A DNA stretch of 64,000 bases from Clostridioides difficile_D (GTDB taxonomy: Bacteria; Bacillota; Clostridia; Peptostreptococcales; Peptostreptococcaceae), in the NCBI GenBank assembly GCA_945861085.1, contig OX244046.1, forward strand, positions 1,860,001 to 1,924,000. The letters run 5' to 3'. Numbering within the stretch: the stretch's first letter is position 1; every line of letters starts with the position of its first letter. The position numbers and the translations under genes were made by a program. Below the pieces are notes generated by a model, which saw nothing but the letters and a program-made list of their open reading frames with translations, was not told where the DNA came from and searched no databases. Shown here piece by piece: positions 34,864-43,885 of the stretch.

Positions 34864-35844
34864 ATGGATAACAAAAAAATTTTATTAATAATTACAGGTA
34901 TGATAACTGTAATTGTTTTACTAATTCTTTTTTCTACTATAGGCAGTGTAAACTTAAGCCTTAGAGAAATATTTGATGCACTGATAAATGAAAACAATCC
35001 AATGGTTACTACGATTGTATATAAGATGAGATTACCTCGAAATATATTAGCAGCCTTGGTTGGAGCAAATTTGGCTGTTTCTGGTCTATTATTACAAGCT
35101 GTTATGAAAAATCCATTAGCAGACCCTGGGATAACAGGGATATCAACTGGTGCAAGTGTAGCTGCTATTATAATATTGCTTCTATTTCCACAATACACAA
35201 GTATACTACCAATAGTTGCTTTTATAGGAGGTCTTATATCTTGTGCAGTAGTATATCTAATGGCATATAAAAATGGTCTGAGGCCAGAAAGAATTATATT
35301 AGCTGGAGTAGCTGTAAATACTATATTAGGTGGAGTAATATCGTATTTATCAACTATGTATAGTGAAAGAATTCAAAGTGCAATGTTGTGGTTAAATGGG
35401 AGTTTGGCAACAAAGACATGGTTAGATGTAAATATACTGATATGGTATTCCATATTAGGTCTGATAGGAGCAATTTTCCTTATTAGAAGTGCAAATGTGC
35501 TACAATTGGGGGATGATGCAGCTACAAATCTAGGTTTCAATGTAAATAAAAGCAGATTTGTAATATCATTAGTGGCAATATTTTTAGCTGGAGTTTCTAC
35601 TTCTATAGTAGGTGTTATTAGTTTTGTAGGTCTAATCGTACCCCATATAACGCGTATGTTGCTTGGTAGTGACCATAAATATACAATTCCATTTAGTATA
35701 ATACTAGGAAGCATAGTTTTATTAATTGCAGATACATTAGCTAGAACAATAGGGGGTTCAATAGAGATTCCAGTGGGTGTTATCATGTCCATAATAGGAG
35801 GTCCATTCTTCTTATATTTATTAAGAAAGAGAGGAAGTTATTAA
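34864..35844 (+). CDS. FecCD/BtuC-type ABC transporter permease
   Basis: A 326-residue permease of the iron-siderophore/heme/B12 class with about nine or ten membrane segments. MRLPRNILAALVGANLAVSG, NPLADPGITGISTGAS and FVGLIVPHITRMLLGSDH are the family signatures, the last being the ATPase-contacting region. ATG at 34864 follows AGGTGAATA; a GTG at 34855 overlaps that site. Its stop overlaps the ATPase start (TAATG), so translation is coupled. Confidence 0.93.
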   Translation: MDNKKILLIITGMITVIVLLILFSTIGSVNLSLREIFDALINENNPMVTTIVYKMRLPRNILAALVGANLAVSGLLLQAVMKNPLADPGITGISTGASVAAIIILLLFPQYTSILPIVAFIGGLISCAVVYLMAYKNGLRPERIILAGVAVNTILGGVISYLSTMYSERIQSAMLWLNGSLATKTWLDVNILIWYSILGLIGAIFLIRSANVLQLGDDAATNLGFNVNKSRFVISLVAIFLAGVSTSIVGVISFVGLIVPHITRMLLGSDHKYTIPFSIILGSIVLLIADTLARTIGGSIEIPVGVIMSIIGGPFFLYLLRKRGSY

Positions 35845-36638
35845 TGTTCAATGTAAAAAATATTAAGATAGGTTATGAAGATAAGATTATCATAGACAAT
35901 CTGAGTGTAAGCATTAAAAAAAGTGAAGTAGTCTCTATATTAGGGCCAAATGGTTCAGGAAAGTCTACACTTCTTAAATCACTGTCTAGAATTCTGAAAA
36001 TCAAACAAGGTGACATATACATTGGTAAAAAAAATATGAAAGTTATGAGTAATAAAGAGATTTCAAGACAAGTGGCATTATTAGCTCAACACAATGTATC
36101 TTTAAAAGATATAAAGGTAAAAGACTTAATATATTATGGGAGAATACCACATAAAGGTTTTTTTGAAGGTAAAAATAAGGATGATGATGAGATAGTGAAT
36201 TGGGCAATGAGAAATACGGGTCTTGAAACGTATAAAGATAAGTTGGTGAGTAATTTATCTGGAGGTGAAAGGCAAAGAGTATGGTTAGCAATGGCTCTTT
36301 GCCAAAAACCAGATATACTTTTATTAGATGAACCAACAACATATTTAGATATATCACATCAATTAGAGCTTATGGAGCTTGTAAGAGATATAAATAAAAA
36401 ATTTAAAATGACTGTAATTATGGTTTTACATGATATAAATCAAGCTAGTAAATACAGTGATAGGCTTATCATTATGAATAATGGTTCTATAGTAGCAGAT
36501 GGACATCCAAATAAGGTAATAAGTGAAAAGATAATAAAAGAAGTCTATAAAGTGAAATGTGATATAGATATAGACCCAATTAGTAAAAAGCCTAGGATTC
36601 ATCCAATAATGCTATGTAGAAGAACTAGTAGTATATGA
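35844..36638 (+). CDS. ABC transporter ATP-binding protein (FecE/BtuD type)
   Basis: A 264-residue ATPase with Walker A GPNGSGKST, signature NLSGGERQRVWLAMAL, Walker B ILLLDEPTTYLD and a switch histidine in VLHDINQA. It energises the preceding permease. The start overlaps the permease stop. After its stop a perfect 18-bp hairpin separates it from the NifD-like gene. Confidence 0.94.
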   Translation: MFNVKNIKIGYEDKIIIDNLSVSIKKSEVVSILGPNGSGKSTLLKSLSRILKIKQGDIYIGKKNMKVMSNKEISRQVALLAQHNVSLKDIKVKDLIYYGRIPHKGFFEGKNKDDDEIVNWAMRNTGLETYKDKLVSNLSGGERQRVWLAMALCQKPDILLLDEPTTYLDISHQLELMELVRDINKKFKMTVIMVLHDINQASKYSDRLIIMNNGSIVADGHPNKVISEKIIKEVYKVKCDIDIDPISKKPRIHPIMLCRRTSSI

Positions 36639-36672
36639 AAATGTAATATTATAAATAATTAAAAAGCAAAAG

Positions 36673-36718
36673 TTATCATCTATGTAAATTTATAAGTTTG
36701 AATTTACATAGATGATAA
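36673..36718 (+). promoter_or_regulatory. Intercistronic perfect hairpin, not a terminator
   Basis: TTATCATCTATGTAAATT (36673-36690) is the exact reverse complement of 36701-36718, with a 10-base loop. It is followed by GATTAGAAAGG, the NifD-like ribosome site, and not by a T run. A role in mRNA processing or stability, or binding of a protein, is likely; a terminator is not. Confidence 0.75.
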
Positions 36719-36736
36719 GATTAGAAAGGAAAACAT

Positions 36737-38014
36737 ATGTATACTTTAGATGTATTAAATAGATTAAAAGATATAGATTGTGACAAAGATATAAAGTCTT
36801 TATCATATGCTGTATTCCCAGGAACACATTGTCCATTGTTTGGAGTTGTATTGACTGCGTCGTATATAAAGAATATGGCTCTTGTAATAGTAGGAACGAA
36901 TGAATGTACTTATTATAGTAAAAATTTTGCATATCATAGACAAGTTGGTAAGGATAGTGTTTATTCAGTGGTACTAAAAGATAAGGATATAGTTTTTGGT
37001 GCAGAAAAAAAAGTAGTAGAAGCTGTAAAATATATTTCAGAAATTGACGAATTTGACGCAATAATGATAGTAACTACATGTGTACCAGAATTGATAGGTG
37101 AAGATTATAATGCTTTGTCTAGTGAATTGGAAGATATGCTTGGAATACCTGTTTTGACAGTTAATACAGAGCATTATACTTGTAATTCTCATATACTTGG
37201 GATGGCTAGAGCTTTAAAGAGTCTATCATCAGTTATGGAAAGTTATAAAAATAAAGAAGGAGTTAATATATTAGGTCATAGGCAAGAAAATGTAGAGGAT
37301 ACAGAGCTTGTAAAATTGCTCATAAAAAAAGATATAAAAATAAATTGTGTAATCCCGTCTAAGTGTACTATAAAAAACATTAAAAATGCATCTAGTGCTA
37401 AATTAAACATAGTGACAGATATGATAGCTTTAGATTTAGCTGAAGATATGAAAAATAAGTTTGGCATAGAATACATATATTTTGATAAAAACATGAAAGA
37501 GTCAATTATAATAGAAAATTATAATAAACTTTGTAAAATTTTAGACATAGATGTACAAGATGAATTATCAAAGCAAAGACAGAGATACAATTCATTATTG
37601 AGTGATTGTAGGTATCTGTTGGAGGGTAAAAAATTGATTTATGGCAATACACCAATGATGGCATTTGAAACAGTTGATTTTTTAACTGAATTAGGACTGG
37701 TTCCAGAATTTATCCAAGTGAGAGAACTTTATGAACAAGATAGTTTATTTAAAGATAATATAATAAAAAAAGGATATAATCCATATGTAAGTAGAATTGC
37801 AAATATAGCTCCACTTAGAAGTTTGTATGAAAATATAAATGCAGATATTTATATAGGACATGAAAATCCAATGTTATTGAGAGAGAAAGGGCTTATGCAA
37901 ATAACATTAGATGAACATGCACAAAAAATAGGTTTTGAACTTCCAATAGGAATAATGAAAACATTAATTAAATTATTTGATGCAGAGAAATCTACAAGAA
38001 AGGAAGTGATTTAA
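36737..38014 (+). CDS. NifD-like nitrogenase-type component 1 subunit
   Basis: A 425-residue protein of the nitrogenase component-1 family (NifD/BchN/CfbD type). It has three cysteines at the positions that bind the P-cluster in NifD: HCPLFG (C32), NECTYYS (C57) and VTTCVPELIG (C115). Other family-like stretches are VFPGTHCPLFGVVL and TVNTEHYTCNSH. It is shorter than NifD (about 480-490) and the typical cofactor-binding C-terminal His region is not evident, so FeMo-cofactor is unlikely. ATG follows AGAAAGGAAAACAT, right after the 18-bp hairpin. Pairs with the NifK-like gene one base downstream. Confidence 0.88.
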   Translation: MYTLDVLNRLKDIDCDKDIKSLSYAVFPGTHCPLFGVVLTASYIKNMALVIVGTNECTYYSKNFAYHRQVGKDSVYSVVLKDKDIVFGAEKKVVEAVKYISEIDEFDAIMIVTTCVPELIGEDYNALSSELEDMLGIPVLTVNTEHYTCNSHILGMARALKSLSSVMESYKNKEGVNILGHRQENVEDTELVKLLIKKDIKINCVIPSKCTIKNIKNASSAKLNIVTDMIALDLAEDMKNKFGIEYIYFDKNMKESIIIENYNKLCKILDIDVQDELSKQRQRYNSLLSDCRYLLEGKKLIYGNTPMMAFETVDFLTELGLVPEFIQVRELYEQDSLFKDNIIKKGYNPYVSRIANIAPLRSLYENINADIYIGHENPMLLREKGLMQITLDEHAQKIGFELPIGIMKTLIKLFDAEKSTRKEVI

Positions 38015-38015
38015 T

Positions 38016-39221
38016 ATGGAAATATATAAATATTTTCCAAATCCTTCTGACAGAATGGGAATAATATTTACAGTATCATCAATAAGTGAAGCCTGTGTTA
38101 TAGAGTTTGGACCATCAGGTACAACTCATTATGCTATAGAAGCAATTGGAAGTTTAAATGGAGAAGATAAGGCTAAAATTTATTCAACACATATGAGTGA
38201 AAGTGATGTTACTTTTGGAAATTATGATAGATTGGAGAAGGCCATAATTGAAATAGATAATAATATTAAACCAAAGTATATTTTTGTAATGGCTTCATCT
38301 GTATCTTCAATTATAGGAACAGATATAATTGGGATATGCAATATTTTAAGAGAATCTGTAAATTGTAGACTAATTCCAATTACAACAGGTGGGTTGAGAG
38401 ATGATTACAACCAAGGAGTAGAAGAGTTCCTTTATATATTGGCAAAGGAAGTAGTCAAAGAAAGTAGTGAAAAATTTGATAGTTTTAATATAGTTGGGTG
38501 TACTATAGACCAGTTTAATTTTTTAGCAGATTGCGAAGAAATTAAAAGAATGATGAAAGCTTTTTTTAAAAAAAAAGTAAATGTAACCTTTACATCGTAT
38601 ACATCAATAGATGAGATAGAAACTGCATCTAAATCAAGCTTAAATATAGTACTTAGAAAAGAAGGTATAAAAGCAGCTATTTTTATGAAAGAGAAGTATA
38701 ATATACCTTATGTATATAAGAAACCTTATGGAATAAAAAATACTGAAGAATTTATAAATGAAATACAAAAAGTAACTACATGGGATTTAGATAAAAATGC
38801 TTATGAGACTGAAATATCTAATATAAAAAAGTATCTGTTTAATATACAAAGAAAGTTTTACTTTTATGAAGGAAGTAAAAAATGTGCTGTATTTGGAGAT
38901 TATGATACTGCATTAGGCTTTAGAGACTTATTAGAGGAACTAGGTCTTGAAGTTGATAGAGTTAATATATTGCATAATGCAGATTGTAATGGCAAATCTG
39001 TGTATATTGGGAACGATGAGCTGGATAGAAGCAAATATTTAAAAGAAAATGAGTTATTAGTACTATTTGGAGATGGTGCTAGTATAGATATGACACACAA
39101 TTCAAAGTTGGATATGCAAATAAGTAATCCAAACCTAAAAAGTGTAAATATATATCCATATACTCCTTTTGTAGGATTAAGAGGAACTCTTTATGTAATC
39201 GAAAAAATACTAAATATATAA
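38016..39221 (+). CDS. NifK-like nitrogenase-type component 1 subunit
   Basis: A 401-residue partner of the NifD-like protein, recognised from SEACVIEFGPSGTTHYAIE at the N-terminus, GLRDDYNQGVEEFL and a C-terminal PYTPFVGLRGTLYVIEKIL. Only one of the usual P-cluster cysteines is present (C27); the segment matching the NifD VTTCVPELIG reads ASSVSSIIGTDI, with serine in place of cysteine. Three cysteines from D and one from K would fit a simple bridging [4Fe-4S] cluster, as in protochlorophyllide reductase-type enzymes, rather than a P-cluster. ATG follows AGGAAGTGATTTAAT. Last gene of the unit. Confidence 0.85.
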   Translation: MEIYKYFPNPSDRMGIIFTVSSISEACVIEFGPSGTTHYAIEAIGSLNGEDKAKIYSTHMSESDVTFGNYDRLEKAIIEIDNNIKPKYIFVMASSVSSIIGTDIIGICNILRESVNCRLIPITTGGLRDDYNQGVEEFLYILAKEVVKESSEKFDSFNIVGCTIDQFNFLADCEEIKRMMKAFFKKKVNVTFTSYTSIDEIETASKSSLNIVLRKEGIKAAIFMKEKYNIPYVYKKPYGIKNTEEFINEIQKVTTWDLDKNAYETEISNIKKYLFNIQRKFYFYEGSKKCAVFGDYDTALGFRDLLEELGLEVDRVNILHNADCNGKSVYIGNDELDRSKYLKENELLVLFGDGASIDMTHNSKLDMQISNPNLKSVNIYPYTPFVGLRGTLYVIEKILNI

Positions 39222-39432
39222 ATACTATATAAAAAATATTACTAAATACATAGATAATATAAAAAATATTTATTAGGAGCATATTTATTAAAAAATCAAT
39301 GCATTTTGTTAAAATAATTTATGAGTTATGTTAGAAACTGTAATATATTGGATATAATATAATAAAAAGATAAATTTTGATATTAAAAGGATATACAGTT
39401 TATCTTAATTATAGGGGAAGTGGGGATATGTT

Positions 39433-39624
39433 ATGGAAAGATTAATGGAGCTCATAGAAAGAAAATTTTTAAAGGATGTAGAACTTTTAGAGTTGGAAGA
39501 CATAGAAAATGTAATAGAATGTAAAATGACTAAGCCATACAATGCTCATTATAATGAATACTTAGTAAAAGTAAAGAATGAAGACATGATAGAAGAATAT
39601 TTTGTGTATTTAAAACATAGATAA
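39433..39624 (+). CDS. Hypothetical 63-residue acidic protein
   Basis: A short charged protein starting MERLMELIERKFLKDVELLE with no membrane segment or metal motif. It is preceded by AGGGGAAGTGGGGATATGTT and followed by a strong terminator, which supports a real gene. It may be a small independent transcript after the nitrogenase-like operon. Function unknown. Confidence 0.6.
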   Translation: MERLMELIERKFLKDVELLELEDIENVIECKMTKPYNAHYNEYLVKVKNEDMIEEYFVYLKHR

Positions 39625-39630
39625 GCATAA

Positions 39631-39685
39631 AAGGGGTTTGTATTTATTTGTATTATTGTAAAATAAATACAAGCCTCTTTTTTTG
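39631..39685. terminator. Terminator between convergent genes
   Basis: AAGGGGTTTGTATTTATTT (39631-39649) pairs with 39661-39680 (AAATAAATACAAGCCTCTTT), with mismatches, then T7. It ends the 63-residue gene and could also serve the convergent Mrp gene. Confidence 0.85.
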
Positions 39686-39712
39686 ATAAATATAAAATCA
39701 CAAAATTTTTAT

Positions 39713-40525
39713 TTATTTAATTTTTTCAACAACATTAGTCAATATTGAATCTAAATCATCACTAATTTCTGTAACTCCATTATGAGTAATATCTATAATT
39801 TCTTTAGTCATAGGAAGCTCTCCTAAAAGCTCTAAGTCCAAATCATTTAAAAACTTTTCAGTAGACTCTCCTTCAAATAACTTGATTTTTTTAGAACAAT
39901 CAGGACATTGGATATAGCTCATATTTTCAATAACTCCAAGAACATTTATGTTCATTTTTTTAGCCATATTAACAGCTTTTGATACAATCATAGATACCAA
40001 ATCTTGAGGTACTGAAACCATAACTATTCCACTGATAGGTATAGACTGCATAACTGTTAGGGCAACATCTCCAGTACCAGGAGGCATGTCTATTAATAAA
40101 TAGTCTAATTCTTCCCAAAGTACATCAGTATAAAATTGCTTTACAACTCCTCCAAGTAAAGGGCCTCTCCAAACAACAGGTTCATTTTCATCATCTATCA
40201 TAAGGTTTATAGACATTACTTTTATGTTATTTGAGTTTTCTACAGGGTAAATATAAGAGCCATCTGAATAAGCTTTTACATTTTTCACACCCATAAGTCT
40301 AGGAATACTTGGTCCAGTTATATCTGAATCTAATATACCAACCTTATATCCCATTTTGTTTAGTTTATTAGCAAGTAAAGCAGTTACAGTTGATTTTCCA
40401 ACGCCACCTTTACCACTCATAACACCAATTATTTTTCCAAATTTATTGTTAGGGTTGTTTTCAATAGAACAATTTGATTGACTATTACAATTTCCCTTTG
40501 ATGGACATGAATTACAATCTGCCAT
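39713..40525 (-). CDS. Mrp/NBP35-type Fe-S cluster carrier ATPase
   Basis: A 270-residue P-loop ATPase of the Mrp/ApbC/NBP35 family that carries [4Fe-4S] clusters to apoproteins. It has an N-terminal cysteine region (CNSCPSKGNCNSQSNC), the deviant Walker A VMSGKGGVGKST, DSDITGPSIPRLMG, LLIDMPPGTGD and a C-terminal CPDC. Start is ATG 40525 after TGGAGGTAATATAT; an in-frame start at 40540 overlaps that site. It is convergent with the nitrogenase-like operon, and it could supply clusters to it, but the proximity may be chance. Confidence 0.92.
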   Translation of the reverse strand: MADCNSCPSKGNCNSQSNCSIENNPNNKFGKIIGVMSGKGGVGKSTVTALLANKLNKMGYKVGILDSDITGPSIPRLMGVKNVKAYSDGSYIYPVENSNNIKVMSINLMIDDENEPVVWRGPLLGGVVKQFYTDVLWEELDYLLIDMPPGTGDVALTVMQSIPISGIVMVSVPQDLVSMIVSKAVNMAKKMNINVLGVIENMSYIQCPDCSKKIKLFEGESTEKFLNDLDLELLGELPMTKEIIDITHNGVTEISDDLDSILTNVVEKIK

Positions 40526-40944
40526 ATATATTACCTCCAAACTTTAATATTTATTAGATTATTTGTAACCTACATATACTATTTTAGTACAATTGAACCA
40601 TAAAGTCATTATTTAAAAATAACTTAGAAAAATTTCTTTGATTTATTCATAGTTTATAATAAAAAAGAAGGTAATAAAAAAATTATAACCTTCTTGAAAA
40701 AGTGATTATTTCAATTGACCTATGGACCTTAATCATATAAACACATAGAAAATATTTCAATATACTATACATAACTGGTTATTTTATAAGTGTAACTGTG
40801 AATTAGATTTATATTTTATAAAAATTTGCTAAAAAAAGAATTAAAAATTGTAAAGAAAAAAGATATAATTAGAAATGTAGTAATAAATGTTTTATTATAG
40901 ATAATAGAGTTTAAGTATTTTAAATAATATTTGGAGGAACATAG
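40526..40944. other. Intergenic region with an AAGAAGGT hairpin
   Basis: About 420 AT-rich bases between the divergent Mrp and GNAT genes. AAGAAGGTAATAA... at 40666-40680 pairs with ...TTATAACCTTCTT to 40696; on the minus strand this hairpin is followed by TTTTTTATT, as in an attenuator in the Mrp leader. Nothing else stands out. Confidence 0.45.
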
Positions 40945-42096
40945 ATGGAATTAAGACCAAGAAGTGCAAAATTAGAAGAATTCGATAAAGTAATAGAATT
41001 AATAAACTATGTATTTAGGGTATCAAGAAATCATAAACCAACTATGATGGAGGAATTTCCTATTTTATTGAATAAAAATAATATAGAAAATATGATTATA
41101 ATATCAGAAGATGATAAAGTAGTTTCTGATGTAAACTATCTAATTCAAGATGTATCTATTCAAGGAAATAGGCTAAAAGTTGCGGCCATAGGTGGGGTAT
41201 GTACTCATCCAGATTATGAAAAAAAGGGCTATTCATCTAAGATACTGGATAAAGTAGAAGAAAAAATGTTTTATGATGGTGTAGATATTGTAATCATTTC
41301 AGGAACAAGAAGTTTATATAGTAGAAGAAATTGCAGTTTGATAAAGAGTTTCTATAAATATACAATAAAACCTGATGATGTGAAAATACCATATGAAATA
41401 GTTGAATTTGATGAAACTAATTTTGAAAAAGATGATGATTTAGATAAAATGATTGAATTATATAATCAAAATAGTACTAGATTTATAAGAACAAGAGATG
41501 AGTTCCAAAAATTATTGCATGCAGCAACTATTGCTTGGGGACCAATTGCTTACAAGAAGGTATTTATAAAGGAAAATAATAATATAATAGGATATTTGAT
41601 AATAAGAACAATAAAAAAAGAAGACTCTATTGTAGGAGAAGTTGCTGAAATAGGATTAAATTCTGTAAATGTTGAAAATATATTGAAATATGTTGCAAAT
41701 AAATTTGGATTAGAATATTTAGATTATAAAGTACATGTGAAAAATCTTAAAGACCAGTTGAAATCTAATGGAGTAAAATCTTTGGATTACCAACAAGGAA
41801 CGATGAAAATAATAAACTTTACTAAATTATGTGATAGTTTAAGAAGTTATTTTAATCAATATGTAGATTCTGAATTATTAAAATACATGGAATTTAAACA
41901 AATTGAAAATAAATATATTATTAAATACAAAGAAGAAGAACTTGTAATAGAAAGTTTGGATAAGCTTAATAAACTATTTTTTGAAAAAAATGAAGAACAG
42001 TACAATGAATTTAAACATTTAAAAAATATATATGAATTTGCTACAAAGGCATTTCCTGTAGATTTTCCATGGACTGCGAATTTAAATTATCAATAA
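40945..42096 (+). CDS. GNAT-family N-acetyltransferase
   Basis: A 383-residue protein with an N-terminal GNAT domain (LRPRSAKLEEFDKVIELI; acetyl-CoA loop GGVCTHPDYEKKGYSSKILD, residues about 87-106) and a long C-terminal part that resembles the Eis-like, two-GNAT or sterol-carrier extension of such enzymes. The substrate is not readable. ATG follows TTTGGAGGAACATAG. It precedes the corrinoid operon by 127 bases and is probably separate. Confidence 0.8.
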   Translation: MELRPRSAKLEEFDKVIELINYVFRVSRNHKPTMMEEFPILLNKNNIENMIIISEDDKVVSDVNYLIQDVSIQGNRLKVAAIGGVCTHPDYEKKGYSSKILDKVEEKMFYDGVDIVIISGTRSLYSRRNCSLIKSFYKYTIKPDDVKIPYEIVEFDETNFEKDDDLDKMIELYNQNSTRFIRTRDEFQKLLHAATIAWGPIAYKKVFIKENNNIIGYLIIRTIKKEDSIVGEVAEIGLNSVNVENILKYVANKFGLEYLDYKVHVKNLKDQLKSNGVKSLDYQQGTMKIINFTKLCDSLRSYFNQYVDSELLKYMEFKQIENKYIIKYKEEELVIESLDKLNKLFFEKNEEQYNEFKHLKNIYEFATKAFPVDFPWTANLNYQ

Positions 42097-42223
42097 TTGT
42101 TGTACTTTTAGAATGTATTAAGTAAATGTGAATTAATACCTAAAGTTAGCTCTTATTAAATAACAGAAATTATTGTATATTAAAAAAGAAATTTTGTAAG
42201 GAATTAGAAGGGATGAGTATTAT

Positions 42224-42862
42224 ATGGACATACTTGATAATATAGCAGAATGTATATTAAATATGGGTGTAGATAATATAGAAAATTTAGTGAAAATTGC
42301 TATAAATAAAAATATTGATGTGGAAGATATTTATGAATATGGTTTAAATAAAGGTATGATAGGAGCTTTAGATAAATTTGAGAATAAAGAATACTATCTT
42401 TCAGAAGTTATAGTATGTACAGATGCATTAAATAAAGGTATTAATCTTTTGAAAAAAACTGGAAAAGTAAAGCAAAAATCAAAGGGAGTAATTCTAATGT
42501 CTGTAGTAGAAGGAGATACTCATGAGATAGGAAAAAATATTGTAAAAGTAATGGTAGAAGCCACTGGATATAAAGTTATTGACTTAGGTGTAAATAGAAA
42601 AAGTAAAGATATAATAGAAGAAGCTATAAAAAACAATGTAGATATAATAGGCTTATCTTCAATGATGACAACTACGATGGAAAATATGAAATCAGTTATA
42701 GACGAGCTTAATAGGATTAAGATAGATAAAAGACCAAAAGTAATAATTGGTGGAGGTCCTGTAAGTATGGAGTTTGCAGAAGAAATAGGAGCAGATGGAT
42801 ACAGTTCAAATGCTCCAAAAGCAGTTAAATTAATAGACAAACTTATAGGAGGTGAAGTTTAA
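42224..42862 (+). CDS. Corrinoid (B12-binding) methyl-carrier protein
   Basis: A 212-residue corrinoid protein of the MtbC/MttC type. The first 85 residues form the helical cap (ISEVIVCTDALNKGI-like), and the rest is the B12 fold with the ligand motif EGDTHEIGKNIV (the D-x-H-x-x-G site) followed by LSSMMTTTMENMK and GGGPVSMEFAEEIGAD. It carries a methyl group on cobalt between the neighbouring methyltransferase and another acceptor. ATG follows AGAAGGGATGAGTATT. First gene of a three-gene coupled unit. Confidence 0.9.
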   Translation: MDILDNIAECILNMGVDNIENLVKIAINKNIDVEDIYEYGLNKGMIGALDKFENKEYYLSEVIVCTDALNKGINLLKKTGKVKQKSKGVILMSVVEGDTHEIGKNIVKVMVEATGYKVIDLGVNRKSKDIIEEAIKNNVDIIGLSSMMTTTMENMKSVIDELNRIKIDKRPKVIIGGGPVSMEFAEEIGADGYSSNAPKAVKLIDKLIGGEV

Positions 42863-43885
42863 ATGTTTTCAGATATGACTTTACTTCAATATATAAATAG
42901 TGAAGATAGAGGTTTTTTTCTGCCTGATATGGGAACAAATGGATTATTTTTAATAAATAAAAAGGCATATGAAGTGTATGATAGTGTAGATATACAATTA
43001 GAATTAGCAAAAACTATGGACGAGTATTTTGAATCAGACTTTATATACTCATTCTGTGATGGGATTACATTTTGTGAAACTCTGGGTTTAGAGACATTGA
43101 GACCAGATTATGATTTCCCAAGTGTATTAACTCATACTATAACTGACAGGGAAAAATTAAGAAAATTAGATGTTCCAGACCCTTATACCAGTGGACGTAT
43201 GCCACTCAATATAGAAAGCTTATCACTTATATCAAAAAGTATAAAAAAACCACTATATGAGTCTATACAAGGTCCATTTACACTTGCAGGTCAATTAGCT
43301 GGAGCCACACAACTTTTGAGGTGTATAATAACTGATAAAAAATTTGTGGAGGAGTTATTAGAATTTACAACTGAATTGGTAAGAAGATATGCTGTAGCTG
43401 CAAATAAAGCAGGAGCAAAATATATTTCAATAGCAGAACCAACATCAGTAACCTTAAGTAAAGATAGATTTGATGAATATATAGTAAAAAATTTAAATAA
43501 AATCTATGACGAACTTGATTGTTGGAAAGGTATGCATATATGTGGAGATACCAGAGAATTATTAGATAATATGTTAAATTGTAATATAGATGCAGTAAGT
43601 TTAGACCAAATTTTAGATTATGAAGAAATTGCACCAATGATTCCTAGAGATATAGTGTTGATTGGTAACTTAGACCCAATAAAACTTCTTGGACGCTCTA
43701 ACCCAGATAAAATTAGAAGAGAGACGCTAAAGCTATTAAAGAAGATGAGAGGATATGACAATTTCTTATGTGACTTTGGATGTAACTGTTTAAATACTAC
43801 TCCAGTAGAAAATTTACAAGCAGCTATAAAAGCAGGAAGAATTAGTTATAAAGAACTAGATAGGATTGATATTAATGAATTGTAA
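42863..43885 (+). CDS. UroD-type methyltransferase (MtaA/MtbA/CmuA-like)
   Basis: A 340-residue TIM-barrel protein of the uroporphyrinogen-decarboxylase superfamily, in the branch that moves methyl groups to or from corrinoid proteins: SIQGPFTLAGQLAGATQLLR, KYISIAEPTSVTLS, HICGDTRELLDNML and a terminal FGCNCLNTTP, with H and C residues that can bind zinc. The genomic context with a corrinoid protein and an activation-type gene argues for methyl transfer and against heme synthesis. ATG abuts the corrinoid gene stop. Confidence 0.85.
   Translation: MFSDMTLLQYINSEDRGFFLPDMGTNGLFLINKKAYEVYDSVDIQLELAKTMDEYFESDFIYSFCDGITFCETLGLETLRPDYDFPSVLTHTITDREKLRKLDVPDPYTSGRMPLNIESLSLISKSIKKPLYESIQGPFTLAGQLAGATQLLRCIITDKKFVEELLEFTTELVRRYAVAANKAGAKYISIAEPTSVTLSKDRFDEYIVKNLNKIYDELDCWKGMHICGDTRELLDNMLNCNIDAVSLDQILDYEEIAPMIPRDIVLIGNLDPIKLLGRSNPDKIRRETLKLLKKMRGYDNFLCDFGCNCLNTTPVENLQAAIKAGRISYKELDRIDINEL

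Noticed and set aside
36673..36718. The long hairpin as a transcription terminator
   Set aside because: It is followed by a purine-rich ribosome site and a coding gene, with no T run.
33165..39221. A true nitrogen-fixation (nif) cluster
   Set aside because: No nifB, nifE or nifN; the K-like subunit lacks most P-cluster cysteines, the D-like subunit has no clear FeMo-cofactor site, and an importer is inserted in the operon.
42863..43885. Uroporphyrinogen decarboxylase of heme synthesis (hemE)
   Set aside because: Coupling with a corrinoid protein and an activation-domain protein points to methyl transfer; no heme-synthesis genes are adjacent.
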